In this document: positions 6,815 through 14,886 of the stretch, in pieces
How the letters are laid out: every line of letters starts with the position of its first letter
Numbering within the stretch: position 1 is the first letter of the stretch
Assembly: GCA_020629815.1 (NCBI GenBank)
Contig: JAHDCN010000042.1
Location: 1 to 14,976 of the forward strand
DNA: 14,976 bases
From: Verrucomicrobiota bacterium
GTDB lineage: Bacteria > Verrucomicrobiota > Verrucomicrobiia > Verrucomicrobiales > DEV007
Direction of reading: 5' to 3'
Notes under the pieces: generated by a model
Database searches by the model: none
Told to the model about the DNA's origin: nothing
Seen by the model: the letters and a program-made list of their open reading frames with translations, nothing else
Made by a program: the position numbers and the translations under genes

Positions 6815-9653
6815 GTCCGCCAGCGGAGGATTTGCGGCGCGCCACATCGGCATTACCGATGCAGATGCCCTGGAAATGCTGGATGAGATCGGCGTAGCAG
6901 ACCTCGAAACCTTGCTGGATCGAGTAATTCCGGAATCAGTTCGAGACCGGGAGCGGATGCAGTTGCCGTCTGCGCTGTCCGAGTTTTCCGCCCTTGATCA
7001 GTTGCGCGGAATTGCCCGTGAGAATGTCGTGGCTGATTCGTTTATTGGTCAGGGATACTACGGGACAATAACGCCACCGGTGATTCAGCGAAATGTGCTG
7101 GAGAATCCGGGCTGGTATACTGCCTACACGCCCTATCAGGCCGAGATCTCGCAAGGGAGACTGGAAGCTTTGTTGAATTTCCAGACGATGATCTGCGAGC
7201 TAACCGCTATGCCGGTTGCCAATGCCTCGCTGTTGGACGAAGGCACTGCTGCCGCTGAGGCGATGAGCATGTGTGCCGGAGCTCGTTCGAAGGGCACCAA
7301 GTTCTTTGTCAGCCGAAACTGTTTTCCGCAGACAATCGAAGTGTTGGAAACCCGGGCTGAGCCGATTGGGATTGAGTTGATTGTCGGCGATGAAGCCGAA
7401 TTCGATTTTGCCGAGATAGGGGAAGAGTTAATTGGAGCCCTTCTCCAGTATCCGGGGGACGATGGGACTGTTTCCGATTACTCCGAGGTCGTTGAGCGAA
7501 TTCACGAAGCGGGTGGGCTGGTAGTAATTGCTGCCGATTTGTTGGCACTTTGCCTTCTACAGCCGCCGGGCGAATGGGGTGCCGATATTGTCGTGGGAAG
7601 CTCGCAACGATTTGGAGTTCCGCTTGGCTTTGGTGGTCCTCATGCCGGATTCATTGCCAGTTCCGATAAGCAGAAAAGACGACTTCCCGGACGTCTGATT
7701 GGCGTTTCACGAGACGCAGATGGTAGGCCGGCTCTTCGTCTCTCACTGCAAACGCGAGAGCAGCACATTCGCCGGGAGAAGGCTACCTCCAATATTTGCA
7801 CCGCACAGGTGCTGCTCGCAGTCATGGCGGGACTCTATGCAACCTACCATGGGCCGGATGGTTTGCGCCGGATTGCCGGAGAGGTTGCTGCGGTAACCAA
7901 GGCGTTTGCTGATGCTCTGAAAGCAAAAGGAGCAGAGGTAACAACTGGAGAAGTGTTTTTTGATACGATTCGAGTAAAAACGGAAAACTCCTCTATTTGG
8001 GAAAAGGCCGAGCAGTTAGGTGTTAATTTGCGCAGAGTTTCCGAAACTGAAGTGGGTATTTCATTCGATGAAGTCGCTGTCGAATCAGGCAGCTGGCAAA
8101 AGCTATGGCAGGTTTTTGAATTGGGTGATCTGCCTGAGAAGATTTCTTATTCAACGCCTGACCGACTTGCGCGGGAAGGTGAGATTCTTACCCAACCGGT
8201 GTTTCATCGGTATCACACAGAGTCCGAGATGCTCCGATATCTTCGCCGACTCGAGGGGAAAGATATTGCGCTGAATTGGAGCATGATTCCGCTCGGTTCC
8301 TGTACCATGAAACTCAATGCCGCAGCTGAGATGTTTCCGGTCACCTGGGGCGAGTTCGGTGGGATTCATCCTTTTGCTCCTCCATCACAAACGGGCGGTT
8401 ATCAGGTGATGATTGATCAGTTGGAAGGCTGGCTTTCCGAGATCACCGGTTTTGCCGCAGTTAGTTTGCAGCCAAATGCCGGCTCACAAGGCGAATTTGC
8501 TGGGCTCATGGCAATCCGTGGTTTCCATGAGAAGAATGGCGATACGGACCGTGTCGTTTGTCTGATACCCACCTCTGCCCATGGAACCAATCCGGCAAGT
8601 GCGGTGATGGCGGGTTTTGAGGTGGTTCCTGTCCGCTGTGACGATGATGGGAATATCGATTTGGAAGACATCCGAGCCAAGGCGGAAGAGCACTCTTCCC
8701 GTCTTGCGGCGTTGATGATTACTTATCCATCCACTCACGGTGTGTTTGAAGAAGGCATTGTGGAGATTTGCGAACTCATGCATAAGCATGGTGGGCAGGT
8801 TTACATGGATGGGGCTAACATGAATGCCCAGGTGGGTTTGTGTCGACCCGGTTTGATTGGTGCTGACGTTTGTCATCTCAATCTGCACAAGACGTTTTGT
8901 ATTCCGCATGGTGGAGGAGGTCCCGGAGTTGGGCCGATCGGCGTAGCCGGGCACTTGGTGGATTTTCTACCCGGTCACAGACAAGCCAATAGGGACTGGC
9001 CCGTTGGAGCGATTAGTGCCGCGCCGGAAGGGAGTGCCGGGATTTTGCCAATTTCCTGGATGTATATTGCTATGATGGGCGATAAGGGACTTACCCAGGC
9101 AACGCATGCAGCTATTCTGAATGCCAATTACATCGCATCCCGGCTCGATCCGTATTTTCCGGTTTTGTACAAAGGCGCCAACGGATTGGTAGCTCACGAG
9201 TGCATTATCGATTTGAGACCTCTCAAGGAAGAAAGTGGAATTGATGTCGAGGACGTGGCAAAGCGATTGATCGATTTTGGATTTCACGCGCCGACAATGT
9301 CGTGGCCGGTGGCCGGCACATTAATGATTGAGCCAACGGAAAGCGAATCGAAAGAAGAGCTGGATCGATTCTGTGAAGCAATGATTGCCATCCACGAAGA
9401 AATCCAGTTGGTCATTCAAGGCGAATCGGATCCGGAGGATAACCCATTGAAAAACGCCCCGCATCCGGCTGAGAATGTGGTATCAGATGATTGGAGTCGG
9501 TCGTATTCCCGCGAGACAGCGGCGTTTCCATTGGAATGGGTGCGGGAGCGTAAGTTTTGGCCTTCCGTGAGCCGAATCGACAACGTCTTCGGCGATCGAA
9601 ACCTTGTTTGCACCTGTGAAGGTATGGAAGCCTACGCAGATACAGCTGAATGA
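6789..9653 (+). CDS. gcvP: Glycine dehydrogenase (decarboxylating), P protein, single-chain form
   Basis: A pyridoxal-phosphate enzyme that decarboxylates glycine and loads the aminomethyl group onto lipoyl-GcvH. At 954 residues it is the fused single-chain form rather than the split GcvPA/GcvPB form. The N-terminal half shows [44 protein letters not shown] and [17 protein letters not shown]. The C-terminal half shows [29 protein letters not shown] and [17 protein letters not shown], where Lys701 is the expected Schiff-base lysine. The ATG at 6789 lies inside the end of gcvH (26-base overlap), and the stop overlaps the next gene in ATGA (9650-9653). No lipoamide dehydrogenase gene is in the window, so the L protein must come from elsewhere. 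Confidence 0.98.
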   Translation: MPTDSLFPKSASGGFAARHIGITDADALEMLDEIGVADLETLLDRVIPESVRDRERMQLPSALSEFSALDQLRGIARENVVADSFIGQGYYGTITPPVIQRNVLENPGWYTAYTPYQAEISQGRLEALLNFQTMICELTAMPVANASLLDEGTAAAEAMSMCAGARSKGTKFFVSRNCFPQTIEVLETRAEPIGIELIVGDEAEFDFAEIGEELIGALLQYPGDDGTVSDYSEVVERIHEAGGLVVIAADLLALCLLQPPGEWGADIVVGSSQRFGVPLGFGGPHAGFIASSDKQKRRLPGRLIGVSRDADGRPALRLSLQTREQHIRREKATSNICTAQVLLAVMAGLYATYHGPDGLRRIAGEVAAVTKAFADALKAKGAEVTTGEVFFDTIRVKTENSSIWEKAEQLGVNLRRVSETEVGISFDEVAVESGSWQKLWQVFELGDLPEKISYSTPDRLAREGEILTQPVFHRYHTESEMLRYLRRLEGKDIALNWSMIPLGSCTMKLNAAAEMFPVTWGEFGGIHPFAPPSQTGGYQVMIDQLEGWLSEITGFAAVSLQPNAGSQGEFAGLMAIRGFHEKNGDTDRVVCLIPTSAHGTNPASAVMAGFEVVPVRCDDDGNIDLEDIRAKAEEHSSRLAALMITYPSTHGVFEEGIVEICELMHKHGGQVYMDGANMNAQVGLCRPGLIGADVCHLNLHKTFCIPHGGGGPGVGPIGVAGHLVDFLPGHRQANRDWPVGAISAAPEGSAGILPISWMYIAMMGDKGLTQATHAAILNANYIASRLDPYFPVLYKGANGLVAHECIIDLRPLKEESGIDVEDVAKRLIDFGFHAPTMSWPVAGTLMIEPTESESKEELDRFCEAMIAIHEEIQLVIQGESDPEDNPLKNAPHPAENVVSDDWSRSYSRETAAFPLEWVRERKFWPSVSRIDNVFGDRNLVCTCEGMEAYADTAE

Positions 9654-10141
9654 GTGAATCCCTGCGCGAATTTCCGGAAGACTGGAAGCCCAATATGGTG
9701 GCCAATCTTGTTTTTCTGATTGAAGACGACAAGGTATTGCTCATTCACAAGAAGACCGGTCTGGGTGCTGGCAAAATTAATGGGCCGGGAGGAAAGTTGG
9801 AAGCGGGTGAAACAGCTGAAGAGGCAGCGATTCGGGAGGTGCAGGAGGAGCTGCTGATCACGCCTGGAGACTTGGAAGAGATGGGGGTGCTTCATTTCGA
9901 TTTTGTCGATGGATTGAAATTGCACTGCACGGTGTTTCGGGGATTTTCCTTTGAGGGGATTCCGACAGAAACACGTGAAGCCAGGCCTGAATGGTTTCGA
10001 TTCAAAGAGATTCCTTATGACCGCATGTGGGCAGACGATCAGTATTGGCTGCCGCAAATGCTGGAAGGGAAAAAATTCACCGCCTGGTTTCGTTTCGAAG
10101 AAGAGGAAATGCTTTGGCGCAAGATTGACTTTCGCGACTGA
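9650..10141 (+). CDS. Nudix hydrolase resembling MTH1/NUDT1 (oxidised purine nucleotide sanitation)
   Basis: A 163-residue Nudix protein. The Nudix box is Gly48-x5-Glu54-x7-REVQEELLI (62-70); all metal-binding glutamates are present, but the consensus glycine is replaced by Leu69. Outside the box it resembles animal MTH1: [11 protein letters not shown] (39-49) keeps the asparagine equivalent to MTH1 Asn33, and [11 protein letters not shown] (125-135) keeps the tryptophan and aspartate pair equivalent to MTH1 Trp117, Asp119 and Asp120, the residues that recognise 8-oxo- and 2-oxo-purines. Hydrolysis of oxidised dNTPs is therefore a better guess than generic Nudix activity. The ATG overlaps the gcvP stop by four bases, so it is likely co-translated with gcvP, an unusual partner. 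The family is firm; the substrate is inferred from residues. Confidence 0.9.
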   Translation: MSESLREFPEDWKPNMVANLVFLIEDDKVLLIHKKTGLGAGKINGPGGKLEAGETAEEAAIREVQEELLITPGDLEEMGVLHFDFVDGLKLHCTVFRGFSFEGIPTETREARPEWFRFKEIPYDRMWADDQYWLPQMLEGKKFTAWFRFEEEEMLWRKIDFRD

Positions 10142-10153
10142 TTTCGCTACACC
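10125..10153 (+). promoter_or_regulatory. Possible promoter before the GNAT gene
   Basis: TTGACT (10125-10130), a good -35, is followed after 17 bases by TACACC (10148-10153), a poor -10. Only six bases then remain to the ATG at 10160, which would make the transcript leaderless. The -35 lies within the 3' end of the Nudix gene. The gene may instead be read through from the gcv operon, from which it is only 18 bases away. Confidence 0.22.
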
Positions 10154-10159
10154 CTCCGT

Positions 10160-11092
10160 ATGTTCAGTCTTCGCACGATGACTCCGGAGGATTTCAGTTC
10201 GGTAGCCGATCTGATCTTCCTATCGACCAACAGCTGGTACCAGCAAAAGCTGGGACATTCAATTTTTACAGGCAAACCTGATGACTGCAGAATTTTCTGT
10301 GAGGTCTACGAAGATTTGGATCCTGAGTGTGGCATTGTTGCAGAGCACAAAGAAACAGGGATGATCATTGGTTCCTGTTTTTATCATCCCAGAGAAACTC
10401 ACGTTTCGTTGGGCATCATGAACGTTCATCCGAACTATTTCGGAGACGGTGTGGCAGCGGCAATCATGGAGCGAATCATTGAGTTTTCGGAAGCTCATGA
10501 TCTTCCGCTTCGTTTGGTTTCGAGTGCCATGAACCTCGATTCGTTTTCCCTCTACAACCGTTTTGGCTTCGCCCCGTTTGCTGCCTACCAGGACATGTAT
10601 ATCGACGTTCCCAAGAAAGGGATCGAAGAATGGGGCAGTGACAGCGATGAAAGTGAGACTGTTCGCGATGCAGGCCTTCCTGATTTACTGGCGATCGGAC
10701 AGGTAGAGTTCGAAGTAAGTGGAATCTCCCGTGAGCGGGACTACTGCTACTTTATCGAGAACGATTTAGGAATTTGGAAGACTCTGGTATCTTTGGATGA
10801 GCGGGGAAAGGTAAATGGTTTCCTGGTTTCATCGGATCATCCGGCGAGCTGCATGATTGGCCCCGGCGTAGCAAAAACTGCAGAGGCTGCCGAGGCCCTG
10901 ATTATCGCGCAACTAAACCGCTACAAGGGAAGGCGAGTGGTTTTTCTTTTGCCGGTGAATCGCCCCGACATTGTCCATCGCATGTATGAGCTTGGAGCGC
11001 GAAACTGCGAAATCCATTTCGGACAAGTTAGAGGCGAAGCCCAACCTGTCCGAGGAATCGTAATGCCCAGCTTCCTGCCGGAATCCGCTTAG
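10160..11092 (+). CDS. GNAT-family N-acetyltransferase with a C-terminal Acetyltransf_18-like domain
   Basis: A 310-residue two-domain acyltransferase. The N-terminal GNAT domain (about 1-150) shows the FSLRTMTPEDF start, the acetyl-CoA-binding motif A region MNVHPNYFGDGVAAAIMERI (87-106), in which the usual RGxG/A loop is altered to FGDG, and the closing LYNRFGFAPF (131-140). A Glu/Asp/Ser-rich link (about 153-168) leads to a second domain (about 170-300), with IGPGVAKTAEAAEALI and MYELGARNCEIHF, resembling the C-terminal Acetyltransf_18 domain of some GNAT proteins. The substrate is unknown. There is no Shine-Dalgarno site before the ATG. It lies 18 bases after the Nudix gene, and its stop overlaps by four bases the stop of the convergent gene. 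Confidence 0.82.
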   Translation: MFSLRTMTPEDFSSVADLIFLSTNSWYQQKLGHSIFTGKPDDCRIFCEVYEDLDPECGIVAEHKETGMIIGSCFYHPRETHVSLGIMNVHPNYFGDGVAAAIMERIIEFSEAHDLPLRLVSSAMNLDSFSLYNRFGFAPFAAYQDMYIDVPKKGIEEWGSDSDESETVRDAGLPDLLAIGQVEFEVSGISRERDYCYFIENDLGIWKTLVSLDERGKVNGFLVSSDHPASCMIGPGVAKTAEAAEALIIAQLNRYKGRRVVFLLPVNRPDIVHRMYELGARNCEIHFGQVRGEAQPVRGIVMPSFLPESA

Positions 11093-12699
11093 GAAAGGCT
11101 TTCGTCACCCAATGGGTGCAAGCGATTCACCAATGGGAAATAGGTCCGGCGACCTGCAATGCCTGACTGCCACACGCCGTGAACCATTTCGAGTGCTTTG
11201 AGTGCATTCATTCCCGAACAGATTGGTGTGCGTTCGTTTACAATCGCACTGAGCCAGTCATCCAATGGCGAACTGTTCGACAAATTCACGCCGTCCGGAG
11301 TCCAGTCGATCCAGTTTTCACTCTCTCCCTGCATCCTCGCACTGGGGTTCTGCAGCAAGTGAACATGAGGAGCGGACTCTTCCGGAGCGGAGATCCGCAT
11401 GATGGACTTGGAACCGATCAATTCCAAGCCGGTCGGCCCATGCGCGGCTCCAGCACGGGAATCGCTGATGAAGGAAACATGCACACCGCTTTGCAAACGG
11501 AACTGCGCGTAAATCCGGTCTCCCACAATCGGGCCAAGTCCCGGCGAACCGGAGTTAAAAATATGCTCAGGCAACGCCCGCTCTCCGTCACAGGTAATAT
11601 CCGCTGAGCACCAGCTGACGTCGCCACCGAAAGCGCGAACCAGATCAAACAGCTGGGACCCCTGCATCAAAAGATCTTCTCCACCGGCTCGAACTCCCAT
11701 CTCACCGATGACCCGGATTTCCAAGAGGTCTCCGATGAGCGAAGGGCGATCCAGAATAGCAACCCTTACCAATGGGTAGCAGGCAATCGCATTGCCGACA
11801 CTAAGCACCAGGCCTTTCTCATCCGCCAGAGCGACCAGTTTGTCTGCCTCTTTCAAGGTTGCAGCAAATGGAGCAGCACAGAAGACGTGGGCACCTGCCT
11901 CGAGGGAGCGACGGCTCAGCTCGAAGTGATCAGATGCATCCGGGGTCATGATCAGGGCCAGATCAGGCTTTTGATAATCAACGAAGTCACCGGGATCATC
12001 ATACTGCTCCGGTGCAATTACGTCGATTCCATCCACGGCTGAAAAGATCGCTGCGAGTTCTTCCTTTGATTCACTACCCAGGACCGCCAAGGTGCGGGGT
12101 CTCGGTCCGGATTCAGTTTCCCGAATGTGCAAATGTGCTGGAACTGGTTCTGTCGGCGCCTCTGTTTCTCCGACATAAATCTCTTCAATAAAACTTTCGG
12201 ATTCTTCCTCCGTTACAGTCTCTTCTACGACGGGGGCATCAACAGTCTCTTCAGCAACGATCTCTTCGATAGGCTCCAACTCTTCAGGTGATTCTTCTGC
12301 AATCACCTCTTCATCCGGCTCGGCCTCTTCGGTTGGCGCCGAAGGTTGCTCTTCCTCGACTTCTTCAGAAACTGGTTCGACAACTGCTTCGTCGGCAACA
12401 GGTTCAATTTCTGCCACTGTTTCTTCAACTTCAGATTCAGGCTCGATCTCTTCTAAAGCCGGTTCCTCCTCGGCAACCGGTTCCACCTCCTCACTCACTG
12501 TCTGTAGATCTTCAGAAAGCTCGGGCGGTTCTTCTCCGGTGACCGTGACTTCGACCGGCTCCTCTTCGACCGGATTCACTCCGTAAGTTAGAGGCGTTGC
12601 GTAGCCGAAAGCTCGGCTTTTGGGGATCATTCCGGCAGCGGCCATCCCGCCGCTGGCATAGATCGGGTGTTCGGTTTCTCGATCTTCAGTTTGTGACAT
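11089..12699 (-). CDS. Gfo/Idh/MocA-fold protein with an acidic disordered N-terminal extension; catalytic residues replaced
   Basis: A 536-residue protein in three parts. Residues 1-43 are ordinary, with MSQTEDRETEHPIYASGG and GYATPLTYGVNP. Residues about 44-186 are a Glu/Pro/Val/Ala-rich acidic tract with loosely repeated EEVEPV, VEETV and EEIVAEE units, predicted disordered. Residues about 202-530 follow the Gfo/Idh/MocA fold (PDLALIMTPDASDHFELSRR, EADKLVALADEKGLVLSVGN). The NAD loop lacks GxGxxG (AVLGSESKEE). The EKP motif is AAP (275-277), removing the catalytic lysine. The D-x-G-x-H pair is M-x-G-x-Q (Met345, Gln349). It is therefore probably not a dehydrogenase; a binding, regulatory or scaffolding role is inferred. 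No signal peptide is seen. A promoter-like TTGCCG-N17-TATATT lies directly upstream. An ancestral sugar or inositol dehydrogenase fold is likely. Confidence 0.82.
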   Translation of the reverse strand: MSQTEDRETEHPIYASGGMAAAGMIPKSRAFGYATPLTYGVNPVEEEPVEVTVTGEEPPELSEDLQTVSEEVEPVAEEEPALEEIEPESEVEETVAEIEPVADEAVVEPVSEEVEEEQPSAPTEEAEPDEEVIAEESPEELEPIEEIVAEETVDAPVVEETVTEEESESFIEEIYVGETEAPTEPVPAHLHIRETESGPRPRTLAVLGSESKEELAAIFSAVDGIDVIAPEQYDDPGDFVDYQKPDLALIMTPDASDHFELSRRSLEAGAHVFCAAPFAATLKEADKLVALADEKGLVLSVGNAIACYPLVRVAILDRPSLIGDLLEIRVIGEMGVRAGGEDLLMQGSQLFDLVRAFGGDVSWCSADITCDGERALPEHIFNSGSPGLGPIVGDRIYAQFRLQSGVHVSFISDSRAGAAHGPTGLELIGSKSIMRISAPEESAPHVHLLQNPSARMQGESENWIDWTPDGVNLSNSSPLDDWLSAIVNERTPICSGMNALKALEMVHGVWQSGIAGRRTYFPLVNRLHPLGDESLS

Positions 12700-12707
12700 T
12701 ACTGTGA

Positions 12708-12736
12708 AATATACGGTCTTCCAAGATATCCGGCAA
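12708..12736 (-). promoter_or_regulatory. Candidate sigma70-type promoter of the acidic Gfo/Idh/MocA-fold gene
   Basis: On the minus strand, TTGCCG (12736-12731) and TATATT (12713-12708) are separated by 17 bases. The -10 ends eight bases before the ATG at 12699, so the transcript would start at or next to the start codon. One arm of an inverted repeat (12711-12719) overlaps the -10, as expected of a repressor site. Confidence 0.45.
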
Positions 12737-12754
12737 TAACGAAGTAGACCGTAT
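12711..12754. repeat. Perfect 9-bp inverted repeat across the divergent control region
   Basis: ATACGGTCT (12711-12719) and AGACCGTAT (12746-12754) are exact reverse complements, 35 bp centre to centre. A third CGGTC core lies at 12760-12764. One arm covers the -10 of the minus-strand promoter candidate and the other lies just upstream of its -35, so a protein bound at both could control that promoter. The repeat is certain; the role is inferred. Confidence 0.5.
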
Positions 12755-12797
12755 TAACCCGGTCAATTTCGTAAGCGTTTCCCGCTTGTATCGGTAT

Positions 12798-12826
12798 TTG
12801 CAAACGCATGCGCCAACCGCTATTTT
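12798..12826 (+). promoter_or_regulatory. Candidate promoter of the exported methyltransferase gene
   Basis: TTGCAA (12798-12803) and TATTTT (12821-12826) are 17 bases apart. The -10 ends seven bases before the ATG at 12834, so again the mRNA would be leaderless or nearly so. There is no Shine-Dalgarno sequence before this ATG, which fits. If correct, the TTG at 12786 cannot be the start. Confidence 0.4.
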
Positions 12827-12833
12827 CCGAAAT

Positions 12834-13583
12834 ATGAATTTTTCCTTTGTGAAAGGTCTATCCATTCTCACTCCAGTTATCCTCGTCTTTGGCGCCGTAT
12901 CGCTTGGCAGTCTTGCTCAGGAGAAACAAGAAGAGCTTCCCCCTCACTATTCGAAAAAGGTAGCAACGCGTGATGGTATTGGGAAGGTTTACATGGGGCG
13001 TGAGATTTCCAATACCGTTAGCGTTGGCGCGATTTCCTGGTTGGAACGAAAAGACAGGGAAGCAGAAGAGCGGGTTTCTCTGGTGATTGAGAATCTCGAA
13101 CTCGCGGAGGACGCCGTTGTCGCTGATATCGGAGCAGGATCCGGGCATTTTACCTTTAAGATCGCTCCGTTGATTCCGAAGGGGAAAGTAATTGGCGTGG
13201 ATATCCAGCAGGGGATGCTCAATTTTATCGAAGGGCAGAAGAAGCTGAAGAAGATCCGTAATGTAGATACTCTTTTGGGAACAATCGAAGACACAAAGCT
13301 CCCGGCAGGCGAAGTTGATTTGGTCATCATGGTTGATGCCTACCACGAGTTTTCGCATCCTAAGGAAATGATGGAATCAATCGTGAAAGGATTGAAACCC
13401 GGTGGGCGCGTGATTCTAATCGAGTATCGCGGAGAAGATCCGAAGGTTGCCATCAAGCCGTTGCACAAGATGACTGTAAAACAATGCACGGCGGAAATGG
13501 AAGCGGTTGGACTAAAGTTTAAAGAAGTTCGCGATTTCCTTCCGATTCAGCATTTTCTTGTTTTTGAAAAGCCCTCTTCGTAA
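12834..13583 (+). CDS. Class I SAM-dependent methyltransferase with an N-terminal signal peptide
   Basis: From ATG 12834 the protein has 249 residues. It opens with a signal-peptide-like segment: MNFSFVKG, a hydrophobic run ILTPVILVFGAVSLG, and a likely cut after SLA (residue 28). A conserved-looking linker follows, GKVYMGREIS with ISWLERKDREAEER (67-80), typical of a PVC methyltransferase group. The SAM-binding motif I is VADIGAGSGHFT (96-107), with the acidic residue after the second strand in VIGVDIQQGML (119-129), then VDLVIMVDAYHEF (161-173) and LKPGGRVILIEYR (187-199). The substrate is unknown. The frame also allows TTG 12786, but that would bury the signal peptide inside an extension. 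The next gene starts 19 bases after its stop, so the two are probably co-transcribed. Family is firm; export is predicted from sequence only. Confidence 0.87.
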   Translation: MNFSFVKGLSILTPVILVFGAVSLGSLAQEKQEELPPHYSKKVATRDGIGKVYMGREISNTVSVGAISWLERKDREAEERVSLVIENLELAEDAVVADIGAGSGHFTFKIAPLIPKGKVIGVDIQQGMLNFIEGQKKLKKIRNVDTLLGTIEDTKLPAGEVDLVIMVDAYHEFSHPKEMMESIVKGLKPGGRVILIEYRGEDPKVAIKPLHKMTVKQCTAEMEAVGLKFKEVRDFLPIQHFLVFEKPSS

Positions 13584-13602
13584 TTAGATTTCCATTCAAG
13601 CT

Positions 13603-14883
13603 ATGACACTCCTCCATCGATCCCTACTAACAGCCATTGGCGCTTTGCTGTTTTCGCAAGTGCAGGCAGAGCAAAACTGGAATCAATTCCGTGGACCAAC
13701 CGGTCGCGGTCATTCCGAAGCCGCCGATGTTCCCAAAGAGTGGAACTCAAGCTCTGTGGTTTGGAAGACTAAACTGAAAGGGGTAGGGCAGTCTTCGGTG
13801 GTAAACTGGGGCGATAAACTCTTTGTCACCAGTGCCAAGACCGATGGAAAAGAGCGCTATGTGTTCTGCCTGGATCGCAAGACAGGTGATCTTCTCTGGG
13901 AAAAGACTATCACGAGTCGCTACCCGGAGAAACATCACAAGATGAACACCATGGCGACGCCGACCTGCGCGGTGAACGAGAATGTCGTGTGTGCGTTCTT
14001 CGGACCGGCAGGGCTTTGGTGCTACGATCACGACGGCAACCAACTTTGGGAAATCAATTTTGGCGCGTTTCCCGGAGACTGGGGAGTTGCCTCTTCGCCA
14101 ATCATCGTAGGTGACAATGTGATTCAGAATTGTGACCGGGAAGGGAACTCCAAGATTGTTGCGGTAACGCTCGACGGCGGAAAGCTGGCTTGGTCAACCT
14201 GGAGGCATTCGAAGCCCAAAGGTGGATGGAGCACCCCGATTTTGATCAAGCTGGAAGATCAATCGGAAGAACTGGTTTTGAATGGGGAGTTCGGTGTGCG
14301 CGGCTACGATGTCACCTCCGGAAAAGAAAAATGGTTTTGCAAAGGCTTCAATGGAAGAGGAGCTCCCGTTCCTGATTACTCTAAAGGAAAGCTCTTCGTA
14401 GTGAACGGAAAACCCGGTGATACCTATTGTGTAACGCCTGGAGGAAGTGGTGACGTCACCAAATCTCACATGATCTGGCACTCGTCGCGCAAAGGTGGAC
14501 GCGACCTTCCTTCGCCGGCCGTTGTCGGACCGTATTTGTTTATCACCAGCATGTCTGCTGTAGCGAGTTGCTACGATTCGCAGGATGGAACGCTTCTTTG
14601 GGCGGACCGTCTGGAAGAGTCATCGACCGGCCCGGTCGAGATCGCGGGATCACCGCTCGTCGCGAACGGTCTGGTCTATGTTCAAAATGTGTTTGGCGGC
14701 AAAACCTTCGTTGTTCAGCCCGGCAAAAAACGCAATGTAGTGGCGGTGAATGATATCGGCGGCGAAAGTAATGAAATGTTCCGTTCCACGTTGGCGCCAA
14801 TTCAGGGACAGCTGTTTTCCCGGTCCTACACGATTGGAGAAGGTGAAGAAGAGTCGTATTCGACAGTTTATTGCCTCCAGTAA
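13603..14883 (+). CDS. Secreted PQQ-like beta-propeller repeat protein
   Basis: A 426-residue exported protein. The signal peptide is MTLLHRSLLTAIGALLFSQVQA, with a cut expected after residue 22. The mature protein begins EQNWNQFRGPTGRGHSEA, the opening typical of PVC PQQ-like (BamB/alcohol-dehydrogenase-fold) propellers. Blade motifs recur along its length: CLDRKTGDLLWEK, CYDHDGNQLWE, VTLDGGKLAWSTW, YDVTSGKEKWF, CYDSQDGTLLWAD. The QFRGP opening and lack of a lipobox cysteine argue against a true BamB lipoprotein; no quinoprotein catalytic set was recognised, so it is likely a binding or structural propeller. It follows the exported methyltransferase by 19 bases. It converges on the copper-domain gene with three bases between stops. 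Confidence 0.88.
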   Translation: MTLLHRSLLTAIGALLFSQVQAEQNWNQFRGPTGRGHSEAADVPKEWNSSSVVWKTKLKGVGQSSVVNWGDKLFVTSAKTDGKERYVFCLDRKTGDLLWEKTITSRYPEKHHKMNTMATPTCAVNENVVCAFFGPAGLWCYDHDGNQLWEINFGAFPGDWGVASSPIIVGDNVIQNCDREGNSKIVAVTLDGGKLAWSTWRHSKPKGGWSTPILIKLEDQSEELVLNGEFGVRGYDVTSGKEKWFCKGFNGRGAPVPDYSKGKLFVVNGKPGDTYCVTPGGSGDVTKSHMIWHSSRKGGRDLPSPAVVGPYLFITSMSAVASCYDSQDGTLLWADRLEESSTGPVEIAGSPLVANGLVYVQNVFGGKTFVVQPGKKRNVVAVNDIGGESNEMFRSTLAPIQGQLFSRSYTIGEGEEESYSTVYCLQ

Positions 14884-14886
14884 AAG

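Noticed and set aside
8484..8954. 156-codon minus-strand ORF inside gcvP
   Set aside because: It lies opposite conserved P-protein catalytic motifs and is best explained as a shadow.
12288..12542. 84-codon plus-strand ORF rich in Leu, Pro and Gln
   Set aside because: It is the antisense shadow of the Glu-rich tract of the minus-strand gene; its composition follows from the GAA/GAG codons opposite.
12786..12833. N-terminal extension of the methyltransferase from TTG 12786
   Set aside because: It would bury the signal peptide and start upstream of the candidate promoter; ATG 12834 is better.
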